A stretch of 64,000 nt of DNA, from positions 16,871,478-16,935,477 of the forward strand of contig CM076649.1 in assembly GCA_038496675.1 (NCBI GenBank), given 5' to 3'. This stretch comes from Rachycentron canadum (Eukaryota > Chordata > Actinopteri > Carangiformes > Rachycentridae). Position numbers and translations under genes: made by a program. This document shows positions 48,993-63,399 of the stretch, piece after piece. A model generated the notes under the pieces. It did not search any database, was not told the origin of the DNA, and saw only the letters and a list, made by a program, of their open reading frames with translations. Position 1 is the first letter of the stretch; every line of letters begins with the position of its first letter.

Positions 48993-49519
48993 TGTGTCTC
49001 AATTTGGGAGCTGCATCCTGGATTTGAAGACTGCATCACAGGCATGGCGAGGCTGTCCAGTTTCGAAGGCTCCTTCATATGTGGCTGACATATGTGTCCT
49101 CCTTTTCTGGATGGATCTTTCACAGATTTATGATCCATTGTGCACTGGATAATAAATAATATGGCAACATCATCAACACAGAGCCAGAGGATTACATTTT
49201 TAAATGTCAGTATTGTGATTCAACATATCTAGACTGAGTAAGCCTTTACTAATGACCATCAATAATAATAATAATGATAACCACTATCACATGGTTGATT
49301 ATCGTTCTGAAAAGTAAAGAGTTGTAACCAGAAAGTAGGCACATGGTTTTTATTTACCCTTATTCAGAGCAAGGGGAGTAGAGTGCAAACTGGAAAATTA
49401 CTGTCCTTCACCCGATGTTTTATCAATGTATTGACATAATTATAACCCAGGGTCTCTGCTATGAATGTACAGCACACATGGAGCCTCCACTTTCTCCTGA
49501 AAACACGTAGATAAAGATG
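48993..49519. other. Intergenic-type DNA
   Basis: An (AAT)n-like stretch lies near 49261-49275. Nothing else recognised. Confidence 0.4.
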
Positions 49520-49705
49520 ACGTTGCCTGTGATGTCACCCATAGGTTTCTGAAAGGCAATTTTGAAGCTCAAAATGTACCCCTGTACAGTTGTCGGGAGG
49601 AAAGTGCCTGTATTAGCTATCAAAAGTTTTTGTTCCAGGCTGTAAACATGTTTATTTCTGCTGTAAAATTAGATGTTTTAACATGGGAGCCTAATCTGCA
49701 TATCC
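49520..49705 (+). mobile_element. Truncated teleost dispersed repeat (CTGTGATGTCACCCATAGG-type)
   Basis: Contains CTGTGATGTCACCCATAGG, TTTCTGAAAGGCAATTTTGA, GCTCAAAATG and, further on, GTAAACATGTTTATTTCTGC, TGTAAAATTAGATG, TTTTAACATGGGAGCCTA. This order (GATGTCACCCATAGGTTTCT, GAAGC..., CATGTTTATTTCTGCTGT, TTTTAACATGGGxGTCTATG) is a widespread fish element. The usual ending is missing, so the copy is truncated or diverged at its 3' end. Function and class unknown to me. Confidence 0.55.
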
Positions 49706-52700
49706 TCTCCTCCCAGATGAACACAGCAGCCAAATTTTTAACCAGTCTGGTTACATCAACGTATAGGCTTCACCTTCAAAATTCATGGCTGTGTGATGTT
49801 TGCCTGGGATGGAGTCAAATTTCCAGACTGATATATTGTTTCAATCCACCCTTGTCATGATTGTCTTCTTGGCCTCCAAAGCAATACAGACATCTCAGGT
49901 AAATCATTACATCTGCTGCTTTCTGAAACAACCACGCCAACTCTTCAAAAAACTTTGGCCATGGTAGGTGAGTTAGAGCTGATGAGATGCCACTGTTTGA
50001 TCCAGACTGACATGGAGATGGAGGAGGGGAAAATGAATAAAGCAGACTGAAATTCTCCAGCCTTACACAGTTGCTCCCAGGAGAGCAACCAAGCAAAAGG
50101 AATATCTGATAAAACTAGAAGAGAAACAGGCAGAGAAACTTTGGGTTCTGAATTATTGAGGCACTCTGAGGTTGTAGTGTATGCACAGGATTGTGTTTAT
50201 GCACAGAGGCCTCATGAGTGAATGCACATACGTGGGATCGTAGTATCACATTGACTCTGATACTGAAGCTCTGCTGTGGCATTAACAATGTGTCTGTTCG
50301 AGTTTCAAATCCCCCATCATCCAGTTATACCTTCAATCTTTCGTCCTATTGAAAGTGGCACTTGGGGGGTTCATACATGATGAGAGGAAGTCAGTTGGTT
50401 TGATCATGACCTCCAGCCTGTGATAGTTCACCAGGCATCAGGAGCTGAAAGCTTTCATTTTTGATGCTTTGAGTTGGATTTCTGAGGTAGTGTGGCCTTC
50501 ACACAGTACCATGTGGAGAGTAATTTAAATTGGTGTTGAGTATGTGGTATCCATGGTGACCAACCCATCATTAAAGGGAGGGATCCTCTGCTAGCATTGT
50601 GTGTCTAGACCGTGTAAGTATCTCCAGTTGGGTGAAGCTGAAGCAAGTCTGGCACATCTCGCTTTCATGTGCTAGATCAGAGCCATGCTAATGCTACTTT
50701 CAGTGGTATTAGCAGCACTCAGCTCAGCCTCAATTTAATTGTCAAGTGCCCATAGCAACCGGTGATTGTGAATAACACTGCTGGTTTTTTATTTGTTTGG
50801 TGCCAAAACCAGAAGGCCACTAAGCATGCTGGCTTTTTTTATTGTAATTTTCATAAACAAATCTAGAAATGGCAAGTTATTTCAAACCTACTTCCTGCTA
50901 TTTGACCACTAATATTGGCCTCTGTGGTTAAGCTGTAACCATGCAAGAAACCTATTCCTTTATTTAGGAACATGCAAGTTTGTGTGTGAGAAGCAGATGT
51001 GTGATTATTATTTTATTCTTTTCAATAATTTATTCATTTTGAGAAGCTATTTCACTCATCAGCGATCCAGGCAATGTTACACAGTCGAACATGTGAGCCT
51101 AGAACAATTCACAAAGTCTGCAGCTGACTGTTGTTGGCTGGTGCAAGACTACACTTAGGGGTGAATTATTAAGATTGAATATTGAAAGATAATGGAAAAG
51201 TAACAATCCATCTTTAAAAGAGAAATCAAACTTTCACGGGTGACAAGAGCACCCATAAATAGCTGGTGCCTCTCTCTATTGGAGTCAGGTTTATGGGTTT
51301 AATGGTAATAATAAATGTCCTCATGCACATTCCTGATCTGATACACACCAACAGACCTGCTCTGGTATTCATGCTGTACACTCAGGGTTCAGTACATGTA
51401 CCTGACAAGAAGCCACAGATGCAAAATGAAAGGAAACACTTCACTTCTCACTCTTCAGTTCAAACACATAATCTGTTGATGACGTTGGAACACTTTATAC
51501 AAAGAGAGTCCTCCTAATAATAATAATTTACAGCTTGTAGCTTGTAGAGCTCTCGTAAACAGTTATTATTCACCACCCTGTCATCTCAGCAACCTGCCAA
51601 ACATTCAGTCTGACCATGAGCGGACATGTCCGACACATGCGTAGGGAGAGTGCAAAATATTTACTTATGACATATTGAGATACATAGAGACCCACTGGAT
51701 TTTCAATATCAAGATGTGTAACTTTTTTTAGTGTTAGTTGATGATGAAGACATGAAAATGCTAAAGTTATTACACACAGAACAGGTGAAATACTCCATCT
51801 ACTGTGTCCTAATTCAAACTTGGATTTGAAAAAAAGAAACTCCGGATGGCTGAACACACACACATACATAAAAAGTTAACAAAAAACTATTTAGACATTG
51901 TCTTATTTCTGTCTTTCGCACCATCATTTATGCTTCTGCACTGATTTAACAGAGCATGCTAAACCTTTTATATCAGGTGGACACCAGAAGGCAATTAATA
52001 TGAACTGTAGACTCATTCAGTCTGTCACCCAGGTCACCATCGGTTCACAGGGTTCAAAATAAGAGTTCAGCCAAAAGTCCCATATAATAAAACAATGATC
52101 TGTTTTGGTTACAGTTGCTTAATGCTGCAGTTTTAGTCCAAATATACAGAGCTGTTGTGCTGCCAAGAATACTGACAGAACACAACTGTTTCTTGTCACA
52201 TGAAACAAACTGTGAGTTACAACTCCCCCGGGGGTTTGAGGACATAGAGGAAAGGGCCACGGTCCAAGTCTGAGCTGGATGTTTGTTGAAGCACCTGTTC
52301 GTATCTGCAGGCTGAGCCGCTCATCTCTTGCAAACTAAAGCCATCACGTGTGTCAGCAGTTGTTGTTACCTAGTTGGGTCCCTTGTGGTAGGAAAAGTTG
52401 ATCTTTGAGAATTTGGTAGTAAATTTGACATCAGTTCAACTATGACTATTAAACCAATATTGCTATTGTTGTCGCCAAACAGGGACTGGAGGTTTCCCTG
52501 TGGCTAAGGGGCCCAACAAGATCAGATTGCAGGACTTTGTCGCAGCATCTCTCTACAAATGCCATTTAAAAAATAAATAAAAACCCTAAAAAATTACGTA
52601 ACTGTTCAGACCTGTCTGTTAACTGCAATTATTATTGTTATTCAGATTTAAATAATATTATTATTATTATTCATAGAAACTACGAGAATAAGCTTAAAAG

Positions 52701-55700
52701 ATATGTTGGAGTGTTTTGCAGTAGATGTTGATATATCACAGGAATGACATATTAAATGCCTACCCACAGTGAAGATATTGTTTTATGGCCATTGGTTGAA
52801 GTTTGCAGTAATTTAAGGAAGTATTGTCTTTTCAGCTACTCATTCATTAACTGAGAAATGAGATGACCCTGTAGACCTGTTTCCTGAGCACATTATGGCT
52901 GGCAGAAGTACACAAAAAATTAAAATAGAGTAGTTAGATGTTATATGAGACAAGCCCTTGTAGGCTGAGGGTTTCTCTCCTGAGGTACTGATAAGCATTT
53001 ACCACCTGTTCCCCAGAGCCACAGATCCTGGCATTTGATAGCAGCTCAATCAACATGGAACCGTTGGTATTTGGCAGCAATATGTAGTGACAGATAATCA
53101 CCTCATTGTGCTGCGTCCATGTCCTTCCACCACTCAATCCCAGAGCTGGACTGGAATCAACTAACCAGCAGTGACTCTTAATGAAATACTGTATCCCAGC
53201 ATCCCCTCTACTAATCCAATCAGGTATCTCATCAGAAACCTGATTGTGTGACATTCAGAGCAGGTGAGCAGCCTTGTTGCAGATGCTGACTGACACCCCC
53301 TTTCATCTCAGACCTGTTCTTTCCTTTATGGGTCTCAACCTCACTAAGAGAGAGCTGTAGAAAAAGAGATGGAGTCACCAATATCTGGTGCAGCATCATC
53401 AGGCAAGTACAAGATGTTTTTATTGCAGCACTTTGGCTCCAACAGACGCTACATGTTTCAGAAAACATTCAATGATGACAGAACGGGGCAAACTGTATTG
53501 TATTGATCTAACCATGATTTATGGATGTGCTAAAATGCGGTTTGCAATGGGACTATTCGTGGTATCTGGGGCAGGCTGGGGTTATGACCCATCACACACA
53601 TTCGCACACAGACTGAGATGCTTTCCCACACACTGACCTTGCGGTTGGCACACATGTTAGCGTGTTTTATCATGGGGTCTTAAAGCCGAGAGACAGCTGT
53701 GGAGCAGCAGCTCCAACGCCCAGCAGGACAGTAATATGGACAACTGACAAGTAACAACAAGTAGCTCCATACAAAACATGAAAAAGGCAAATTACATTTC
53801 TTTTTTCTCGATTTGGATGGAGCCAATTTCATCACATTTCATCATGTAACTATTTTATTTGTGGTCTTGATAGCTAAAGGAAGATATATTAGGAGCCAAA
53901 AAACATCTCAATGTACTTTTACATCTCTCTCTCTGGAGCTCTGGTAACAAAAGGTCATTGAGCCAATCAGAAGACAGGCTCTGACTGAGTGACACAATAA
54001 CTAGCAGAGAAAATAAAAACAGGGTTGGGTGGTGAGTCCATGGGCTGTTGTGACACCACGAAGGTATGCTGACAGCTCATATTAAGGTTCAGTTTCTGAA
54101 TAGAGCCTGTGTGCATTTCTCTGTGGACTAAGGACTTTACTTTGACAGTCTTAATATAGAACCTAAACCTATAAAAAAAAAAAACAAAAAAAACCAAGTA
54201 AATCTCACTATGGGACCTTTAAAATCATAAAATTTTATTAATTTTATGTTCTTTTAGTCAAAATATTAGTTAAAATATACTGTTAATCCTAAATACTTGC
54301 TGACATTGATGGATAGAAACTCCACTCTGTTTGAGTATTAGTTTAATTATACCAATGCATATGGAACTGAAAGCTATTTCAATTCTAATTATTATTGTTG
54401 TATTTTTTATTTCTAAATTGTTGGTTGTATGTTCAACAACATTCACAGAATAGTATTCAATTTACAGTGAGTTCATAACCTTATGTGTGAGAGCTTCTTT
54501 TTCCACAAGGTTGGAGTATTTTCATGTTTGAATACCTTTGTCGAGGCATTATACCGCCATGATTATGTGTGAGTGACAGTCAACACAGACAATTTATCCT
54601 TTTCACAGAGGGAGGACAGTTGCCTATTATGTAAAAGTGTAGTAAAAGAACCAGATCATTAGAAACTGAAGAGTAGACACTTATGTGCAAATAAAACTAC
54701 CTAGCCTCTGTGACATCCAAGTGAGACTTTGTGGTGAAAACAGGCTTTTAATGACACACAAAAATGCATTAACAGTATTATCAGTAACCTTTGGAGTGCG
54801 GTCAGGCTGCAGCAGGTTGTAATCTGAGGCCAGAACAGCCACTTCTCTCTGACCTCTCTGTCCTCTCTCCTCAAACCGCTCTGTAATTACTTTGACCTGC
54901 AGATCCCGACTGGCTCCACCTTTCACACTTCAAAAGAGAGCATCCCTCACACCTTCGCTCTGAAGATGAATACAGCTGTTACGATATCATCTAAGGTGAA
55001 CACCTCAAAGAGGTCAAATTCCTGCTTTTCTCTGGACTTTGTGGGCCTTTTCTGCCTTTTCACTGAATACAATTTTTGATCATTTTCTAATCTGTGTAAG
55101 AGGTTAAAGACAGTGGGAGAATGTGATGAATGGATTGACTCTTGTTGAGAGTACATACACATACAAACCTTTTAGAGATCTGAATTCAGTTCCACCACCA
55201 CTGAAACTAACACACAAATATAGAAATAGGTTTATTGTATCCAGGCTATTAACCTGCAGCCCATTCAGGAGAGCTTTATACCACAGTAGCTGTTGTAAAG
55301 TGCGTGCCATGCTGCACAGGTTAAACTGTAACTCCTCAACTACATCAGCTACACAAGCAGCAGGTCATTCATCAACTACTGTTAATGTCAAAGGGTCCGT
55401 TAACTATTGAAGGTGCTCACCTGCTACAATACTCACAATACAATACTTTCAATTTCTGTATGCACAGCAAAATGGTTTTAAGTAGAGCTGTATCTAAACA
55501 TTAACAGAATAAAATGTTTATCAGCATGTGGGCTCAGTGTTGTTCTCAGATAATTATGTATGAATAAATTGCTATTGTTTAGTCGCATTTATCAAACAGT
55601 TATGCTTCTCTTTATAACATAACAAAGGTTTTATCAGCAAGATTTCCAATCATTAAGACCTTTAACATTGTCATTTTTTAATGTTAATCATGTCAAACCC

Positions 55701-56371
55701 AATTTTTGGTATACTTTATGACTGTGTTTAACCTCACCATGAAACTCCCCCCTTTAGTTACCCCTTCTCACGTTCAAATGATGGTTCTGGTATGATCCAA
55801 ATTTGCAGGAAATGATCGACCCAAGTGGAACATTGCACCTATTTAATATTCATGCACATATTCCTTAGTTTAGTCAACTGTTTGCTCTGCTCTCAGCCTG
55901 AGGCTTCTTTGACTGTGAGTAGCACCTCTTCTGTAGAGTAGCTGCTCAAAGTCTCCTGTTCCCAGTGATCGATAAACATGTCATTTCAAACAGAAACGCT
56001 GTCATAGCCGAACCATCGCTGAATCAATCAAACCTGCAATCTTTAAAGTCCATTTCACAAATCAAATTAATCTGGTGCTCAACCTTGAAATTGTGAAGTA
56101 GTTTTCTTCCATCACTTTAAAAAAGAGAGGTTGTTTCAAGTTATCCTTTTCTTTCTTCTTCCCGCTAAAGTTAGCGGAGGGATCATTCATTCTACTTCTA
56201 CAGTATTTACACGTTGTTCAAAGTAAACAGATACATTTACAATCTTGAATGACACCTGTATGAACTGAATTAGATTTAAATAGATTTTTGTTCTCACCAA
56301 CTTTTCTTCTCCCTCAAAAAACAATCTCAAAATTACTGAATCCAAAGGACTCGTGGGAGTTAGAAAGAAGG

Positions 56372-56374
<3 letters not shown>
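49706..56374. other. Intergenic-type DNA, no gene recognised
   Basis: AT-rich with short overlapping frames only. Minor A-runs are at 54173-54194. I looked for splice-flanked frames with family motifs on both strands and found none. Confidence 0.45.

Positions 56375-56405
<31 letters not shown>
56375..56405. repeat. (AG)n microsatellite
   Basis: Pure AG dinucleotides, 31 bases; the opposite strand reads (CT)n and gives a serine-leucine low-complexity frame. Confidence 0.95.
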
Positions 56406-56408
<3 letters not shown>

Positions 56409-59007
56409 CCTGCTTCCTCTCTGATTTTCCATTCTTCCTCAGCTGGTTGATTATCCCAACAAGCCCAAAAACCTTGTCTGCTTTCGCTTATGACAGCCCA
56501 TTACTGCCAGGCTTAGCGTGAGCCTTGTTCAAAGCAGAGAGGATTAGAGTATAATTAAAACGAACAAGCTGATGTCATCTAAACTTACTTGCTTGGCAGA
56601 GGGCATCGGCTAACACTGCTCCATTGAATCCCCCTATTCACCCATATTCCTGGGTACAATTAGAAGCCACACTTGTTCCACAAGGGAAGTCGTACAGGAT
56701 ACTGTGGTGACTGGCTGGAGTCCCTGTGCACTGAAATACTTAACATCCTCCGCAGGAACAATGTGGGCAGAACAGTGGTTGCTTGAAATTAGCGCTTGGT
56801 TTGAGAGTCAAATATCTATTGGCCAATAAAAGATAATATCTGAGTTGAGGAGTTTCACTTCCCTCGATGGAAGCCACGGCTGTAAGTCACCGTCTACTGT
56901 TGAAATACCAGTTGTCATGTAATAAAATGCCAGGACCTTTCTTGTAATTTGTAGTGACCTTACCTTGAACTCTGCTTGAAAGCATGATTAAATACAGATG
57001 TGCATGTGGTGGCAGGGCAATGACTGCTGAGTAAAATCATGAGCAATATTGAAAATAGTACAATGCAGTTGAGTGGACTGACAAAAGGATTGTGCTGCAC
57101 AGTGGAACCTGTGAAAATGATTTGGTTGATACCACCTCACTATATAATATATAATTATAATCTGCCAGTGAACAATAGAAGCACAAAAAAAGAAAATCAA
57201 TCTCCGTGACCCACAAATACATGAATCCATAACAATAAGGTCATGGTTGTTCACAATTATGTGTCAAGTTAAAGGTCAGTGACTTGAGAGGCGGAATCAG
57301 ATCAAACAACATTGGCAAAGGTAGGTGGCTTATTTTCACTGTGTGACAACATTTCACCATCACTTTAGCTGATGCACCGCAGGGTCTGCAGCACACAGAC
57401 CTCACTTTATTCTCAGTTTCGCTCATACTGATTAAAGTATAACACCCATGACCTCCATCATCTCTGCCCACCCAAGGAAATTAATCCATGAGTCAAAAAA
57501 ACCCAGAAATTAAAGGACAATACAAGGGCGTAACGGGTCTCCATGTGGGAGTGGTACTGTATGTTCGTAACTTAAAAAGCAGAAGAGTCTTTTCATGGAG
57601 CTGATCTCACTAGTTTCCATATCCTGTGTGATGACATACATACATACATGTTAGAGGAAGGTGTGGTGATATTTTTGTTGCTTCCAAGTAATCGTATGAA
57701 CATTGCACATTGTTGGTATGGGAATATGGGCAGTCTTATCTATAAAAAATTTTAATCATCATAACGACATAAAACATAATTAACATTATTAATTTTGTTT
57801 GGTTCATTTAAAAATCAATGTGGAAAATATTTATCACAGTAAAATAAACCATAAAGTCCTAAGGAAAGAAAGATTTGGTATTTTATTCACATCGTACAGA
57901 CGCAATTAGAAAGTATGTTGCTCAAAGTTGCATTATCATTATTTTTTATGTTAATAATAGATTAAATGAGCTCCACATGACTCTCACCATCCTCATTTCC
58001 AGAAGCAGCAGGCATCAATAAAACCGCTAATAACCGACTATATGCCACCAGCCCAACACCACTGAAGCACCACACAGCTTATTTGTCAGAGAGAGATTCC
58101 TGTCTCCAAGAAATTACACTCATTTAACAACTAAACTGTTTTTATGTAGTGGTGGCAACATAATCACTGCCTGGATTGAGTTAGGAAACAAGATACATTA
58201 TTAGCAGCGTATGTGCCAGGAGGTGGTTGAGGTGGAAAGGTGGATGTAGACTGTCACACCAGACACCGGGGTTCACATCCACTGTCCTGATTTTTTCAAC
58301 AACATAAACACTTTGGTCAAGGTTTGGAAAAGATCAGGGTTTGGGTGTAATAACTGTTGTTGGATGCTATTAAAGCTGTGGTCACTGGAAGGTTACAAAT
58401 ATGTTACTGATAAATTCAGTGTCACTGCCTTTGACTTGCTTAACACCTAAACAAACATGAACTGGTGCCAATTGTGTTTCCTGTTGCAAATTAGCTGACC
58501 GTAAACATCATTTCTAGGTGAAAGGCTTGATTTTTCTCAGGAGCTGTTGGAGACCAAAGCTGGGCTAAAAGAAGAGTGAATTAAGGTTTTGCCCACAGAC
58601 GACAATCTCTACAGCTCCCTCCCATAATAGACACGTGGCACGAGGTCATGGTTAAAAAACTGGGTTTATTCTTCTCCAACCCATGAGAACTGAGTCGAAA
58701 GAGAAAATAAAAGGAACAAAATAAACAAAATTTACTGTATGTCTGTCAGGTATTACAATTGATGCCCCTATAGCTGGGCAACAGCTAGCATTTAGCACAC
58801 ATCATAAGCCAACACACACACACATCTCAGCACAACTTACAACTTGGTTGTAGCTAAAGTTCATTCACTCACAGCACATATAATTATGAACTTACAATTT
58901 ACATCATAGACAAACATAACCGTAACACACAGTATAATTACTAAACTTCTTTATAATAAAATAAACTTATTACAAAACATACCTCATAGACTGCTTATCA
59001 TTTACCA
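56406..59007. other. Intergenic-type DNA
   Basis: No gene recognised. AT-rich from 57720 to 57960. Confidence 0.45.
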
Positions 59008-59046
59008 CTTAGCAGGTAAGTGATCACTTATCACTTACCTGCTAAG
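59008..59046. repeat. Perfect 17-bp inverted repeat with 5-base loop
   Basis: Left arm 59008-59024 (CTTAGCAGGTAAGTGAT), loop CACTT, right arm 59030-59046 (ATCACTTACCTGCTAAG), with no mismatches. The symmetry stops exactly at both outer ends. It can form a stable hairpin in DNA or RNA; no U-run follows, so it is not a terminator, and the stem is too short for a typical animal microRNA precursor. Confidence 0.9.
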
Positions 59047-62000
59047 CACTTAGCTGATGTGCTCGTTTTATGCTCTGCTTCTTTGGGACTTTGTTTGTAA
59101 GGTGTGCTTTTAATCTATGGCGTGCGAAACACTGAGACATCAGAGATTAGTTCCACCTCCAAGATTACTGTAATACAGATTGGAACCAAATAGCACAGTA
59201 ACAATGTGAAACTAAACGGACAATGTCAGGCAGTTGCAATCTCAGTAATATGATCGACAATCATCCAAGCGATCACCAATATCTGATTGAAACAAGTGGA
59301 GGAGAAAACGTCACACATGGTTTATTGTCTTTGTTGTTGCTTTTATGGTTATAAATAAAACATTTGGTCAACGAGAGAGAGACAGAGCTGAAAGCCATAA
59401 ACAGCTGTTGAGTGAATATTTTAAATGCTGATTACTACACACAAGTAAAACAGATGAGATGCTACTGGTCCCCTAACTCCAGAGGCAGCACTTAAATATC
59501 ACATTTAGAACATCAATTTTATAAATTGATAATATCAGTGTTATGTTTAGTGCTGCCCCTGAGTGGCCAAAAATCAATGAATGCAGCTTTAAAGTAAACC
59601 ATATTCCATAAAGTTAACCATATTCATTTCATTTCTCATCATTATGACACACAACATACTTGTTACTCTGTCAACACCCAGTACCAGTAAAGTTAGCTCT
59701 GGTGAAACTCTTTACATTAGCTCTCAATGACCAATGTGTCAAAATCCTAAAACTCAAGGCCTGAAAAGCCAGCAAGGGTCATGAAATAACACAAAAGAGG
59801 AATAACAGTTAAGAACAGTGCGGCAAAAAGCAACAGACACAAAATGATTCATAAATATGGGACCAAATACATACATCAAAATTAAGAGTTGAACAGAGCC
59901 ATTACTCTTTCTTGAAATAAATGCTTTTACAGGAGTAATCTGATACCAAATCCCTTTATCTCAATTACCCTTTCCCTCTAAATCTTTACTGATAGAGATG
60001 CATTTATTTTCCTGCTTCCCCCCTGAGGAATCAGAAGCAGATGTAGGGAAACACTACCACTGGCAAAACAAGGCAGTATGATTAGGACCGGGGTGAATGA
60101 CAACATAAGGGGCCCCAAAAAACCTATAAATGGACACAGCATTCAGAGTCACTGATAAATGAAATAAAAGGTGGAGAACAGGCGACATTGTGTGATCCAG
60201 AGCAGGGGTCCAAACACTTCATGCCAGCAAAGGCTCAATGAAGCTTTTTAAAGGAGTGAACTCTGACAGAGTGCCAGGTCACGATGAAGGAGATGGGTGG
60301 AAAAACAGCTCTGATGGTGAAGGCCTGACCCAGCATTTAGACGAGTTAGCCTCTTCATCCTACTTTCATTGGGGAATAAGCATGAATTCCACACCGTGTG
60401 ACTGGAAAGATGAGCCGGCACAACTTTCTGTGTTTTACATTTACAGAAAAGGTGGGTTGCATTCTTTCTGGTTCATCATATTACAGTACAACGGATATCT
60501 GCCTTTTAGACTTTGACCTTTGGCTTGGATGACTTTAGTGTAAGCTGGTGGCAGCTGAATGCACAGTGACAGGCCTTGGTCCCTGTTCTCCTGCCCCTCA
60601 TCTTCTGCAGACAAGCCTCCACTGGAGACTTGTTGAGCCCAAGGGTCTGGTGAATACACTCACCTACACAGACATGCATGCAGAAACACACACACAAAGA
60701 CCTTTTTACTTCTCACAGAGGAAACTAAATCATTCACCATCCTTGTCAAGCTAAACAAGTCGCCAAGTTTCCCATACCACCCCAGGAAATATTTGCAAAG
60801 GCTTCCATATCAGGTATTCTACTAAATAATGCATATTTCAATCATGGACGAGTTAATAACATTCCCAGAACAAACTGAAAGTGAGGAGCCTCTCCACAGT
60901 TGAGCATATTTGACACCTTGTGGGCTCCAGGGTCATTCTGGTTCATTGGGTCTTACATATGTCATAGGTTTGATGATGATAACTGTGATTAAAAATGAGA
61001 CGGCAAGAAACACAAGCAGTCAGACAATCAGGGAGGTAAATCAGTGGTTATGACAGGTTCTGATTTCATGGGTGTGCTGGAGTTTGGGCCTGTGATCTGA
61101 TCATTGTCTAATGTAGAGAAAAAGAGGCATTGACAAAATGTCAAAGCTGAGATTTAACTTTCAACTAAACTTTCCATGGTGGTCACTCTGTATTACTGTG
61201 GGAATCTCATGTTCAACAAGCACAGGGTAAAACTTTCAAACCAAAGCTGTTGCAAAGTGAAATAACCAGTGATACACTCTTCATATAACCATTCTCAGAA
61301 ATAGGACTTCCTCAAAAGTCAGTGAATGTTCCCAGTTTGCCTGGATGAGCCTCTATGGCTCAGCTGCAGTTGTTAAACTCTGTTAAAGTGGGAGCACAGG
61401 ACTTATTATCTTACCCATCATCTCATTCTTATCAGTCATGCGTGCTCTTGAAACCAAAACAACTCCAGACTGAGAGGACGTGGACACACAGGTAGAAATT
61501 TCATCACATGCAGGTGAGCTGCTTGCTGACATGCAGACATGCAGAAACCCCAGGTTAGGTGTGACATAGCGTCCATCAGTGGAAAGTGTAGCCACTGTGC
61601 CTCTGTGTCTTGGCAAGTGGTAGGTCTGTTTGTGTGCTCGAAAAGATGTCAGTGCATGGGCAAATGGTGAAAATTTGCATGTTATGTTTATTTGGGTGAC
61701 AGGTGAAGCTTGTAAATACTTGCCACAGAGTCATTTGACCTGGGAGTGAAAGCAGGTTTTAACAGATGTTAGCAGGTTTATCTGTGTAAAAGCTGATTCA
61801 GCGACTTGAATCAGAAATGAATGGGTGGCCGATTGGCTTGGTCACCATGTTTCAGCTTGAGGGTTTGACTCATACATTCACTTCTGCAATGCACGTGTTA
61901 GGCAGAGGAAGAGATTTTGTGCAATATAGAAACTCGGCTGCATCTTTTCCACTGAGCTTCACTTTAGAAACATTAATCATTAACAGTAAGGGAATCAAAT

Positions 62001-63399
62001 CTCCGTATCCCTGGCTCAGCCCACACTCAATGAATTTGGCCTCATCCTGAAGTTTATTGAAACCAGTTGGTGCTCTTGTGATACAGGGATGCCTAATAAG
62101 CCAGGCCTGTTTTCAAACAGTTTTAGTACTTGAGGTACATTGAGTAGAGCAGAATCATTTTAAAGTTTAATTTTAATTGAAATGAGATGGACCCTAATCA
62201 TGTCTATTTCTCTCTATAAATAATTGTCAGTTCAGTTTTTGGACAGTTCAGATGAGAGGACCACTGTAGGCAGTTAGGTAGGTATCATGTATATCATATT
62301 ATGGATATAAAACCATTCTGAAAATACAAACAGATTTTAAATGAGAAATTCACACTTATATCAGCATATTTACAGCTTTGGTGTACTGACTAGGAAAGAT
62401 CCAGTTAAAAAAAAAAATGTAAACATTAGTTATTGTTGTTACACACAACAAATTTTTACCACTGAAAATTTTGATATTTTAATAATATTAATAATATTTA
62501 ATAAGCAGTGGCTCCCTGAGTTTAGATAGAGATAAAGAATGACTGGCCTCTCCTTTCTTGACAGCAATTACTAATTTTGTTTTGATAGCTGAATCACTTT
62601 AATTATATATATATATATTCTTGATTTGTGTACTTACAGTATCCCAAATATTTCCAGTAATTTTCAAACCAGGTGAAATCTGTGATTTTAATCATGATAA
62701 TGGTCAGTTTCATTCAGTCGCCTGTCGATGGCATCATATCCCCTTTGCACATGCGTCAGCATCGTGGTTGTCTGCCAGAAGCTGTCAAAATTAACTTTTT
62801 AACCAGTTTTAAGGAACACTTTTACGATACACTTGGTCGTCTTTAACTATATATTTTAACCAGATGAAAGATTTTAGTCATCAGATATTCGTCTGGAAAG
62901 AAGAGAAAGAAGCTGGGCAAATGTTAGCAGCAGCTCCTCAAATACAATGAAGAGCAGGAAAAAGCTGTTAAAATTATTCTAAACTCTGTCTGCATCCCAG
63001 ACAGACTTCCACACTGTGGGAAACTACATTACACTGGACGCACTAGTTGACCTTGTATGTGAAACGCTGATAGCTCTACATTTTTGCCTTCACTGACCAC
63101 CACACAAAGCATGCCAGGCTTCCTTGGCTGCACCAGCAGGGAATCTGTCTCACTGGCACCTTCATTGCCACCACTTCATCAAACAATCTACAGTAGACTG
63201 AAAACAAGCGTTAAGAACATTCCCTCCCGGCAGTTGAGTGAGCTCACTGCCACCAAATGCTAATGTTTGCCCAACGTCTGCTTAAAGCAAATAAGCTATC
63301 CACTATTCATCTTAGGTCTACGCTATGTTAAAAGACTGTGATTTCAGCCTGTGAGTGATTGAGCGAAAACACAGCTCCATCTGTGCGTATCTCCTGTGT
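59047..63399. other. Intergenic-type DNA, no gene recognised
   Basis: The 92-codon frame at 60238-60516 (plus) and the 77-codon frames near 61400-62050 have no family resemblance. A short (AT)n run is near 62605-62620. Nothing else found. Confidence 0.45.

Noticed and set aside
50483..50500. Second TGAGGTAGTG word resembling let-7
   Set aside because: Only the seed-like start matches; no hairpin partner nearby.
60238..60516. 92-codon ATG-initiated frame near a TCTGCAG acceptor-like word
   Set aside because: The acceptor lies downstream of the frame, no donor fits, and the translation matches no family.
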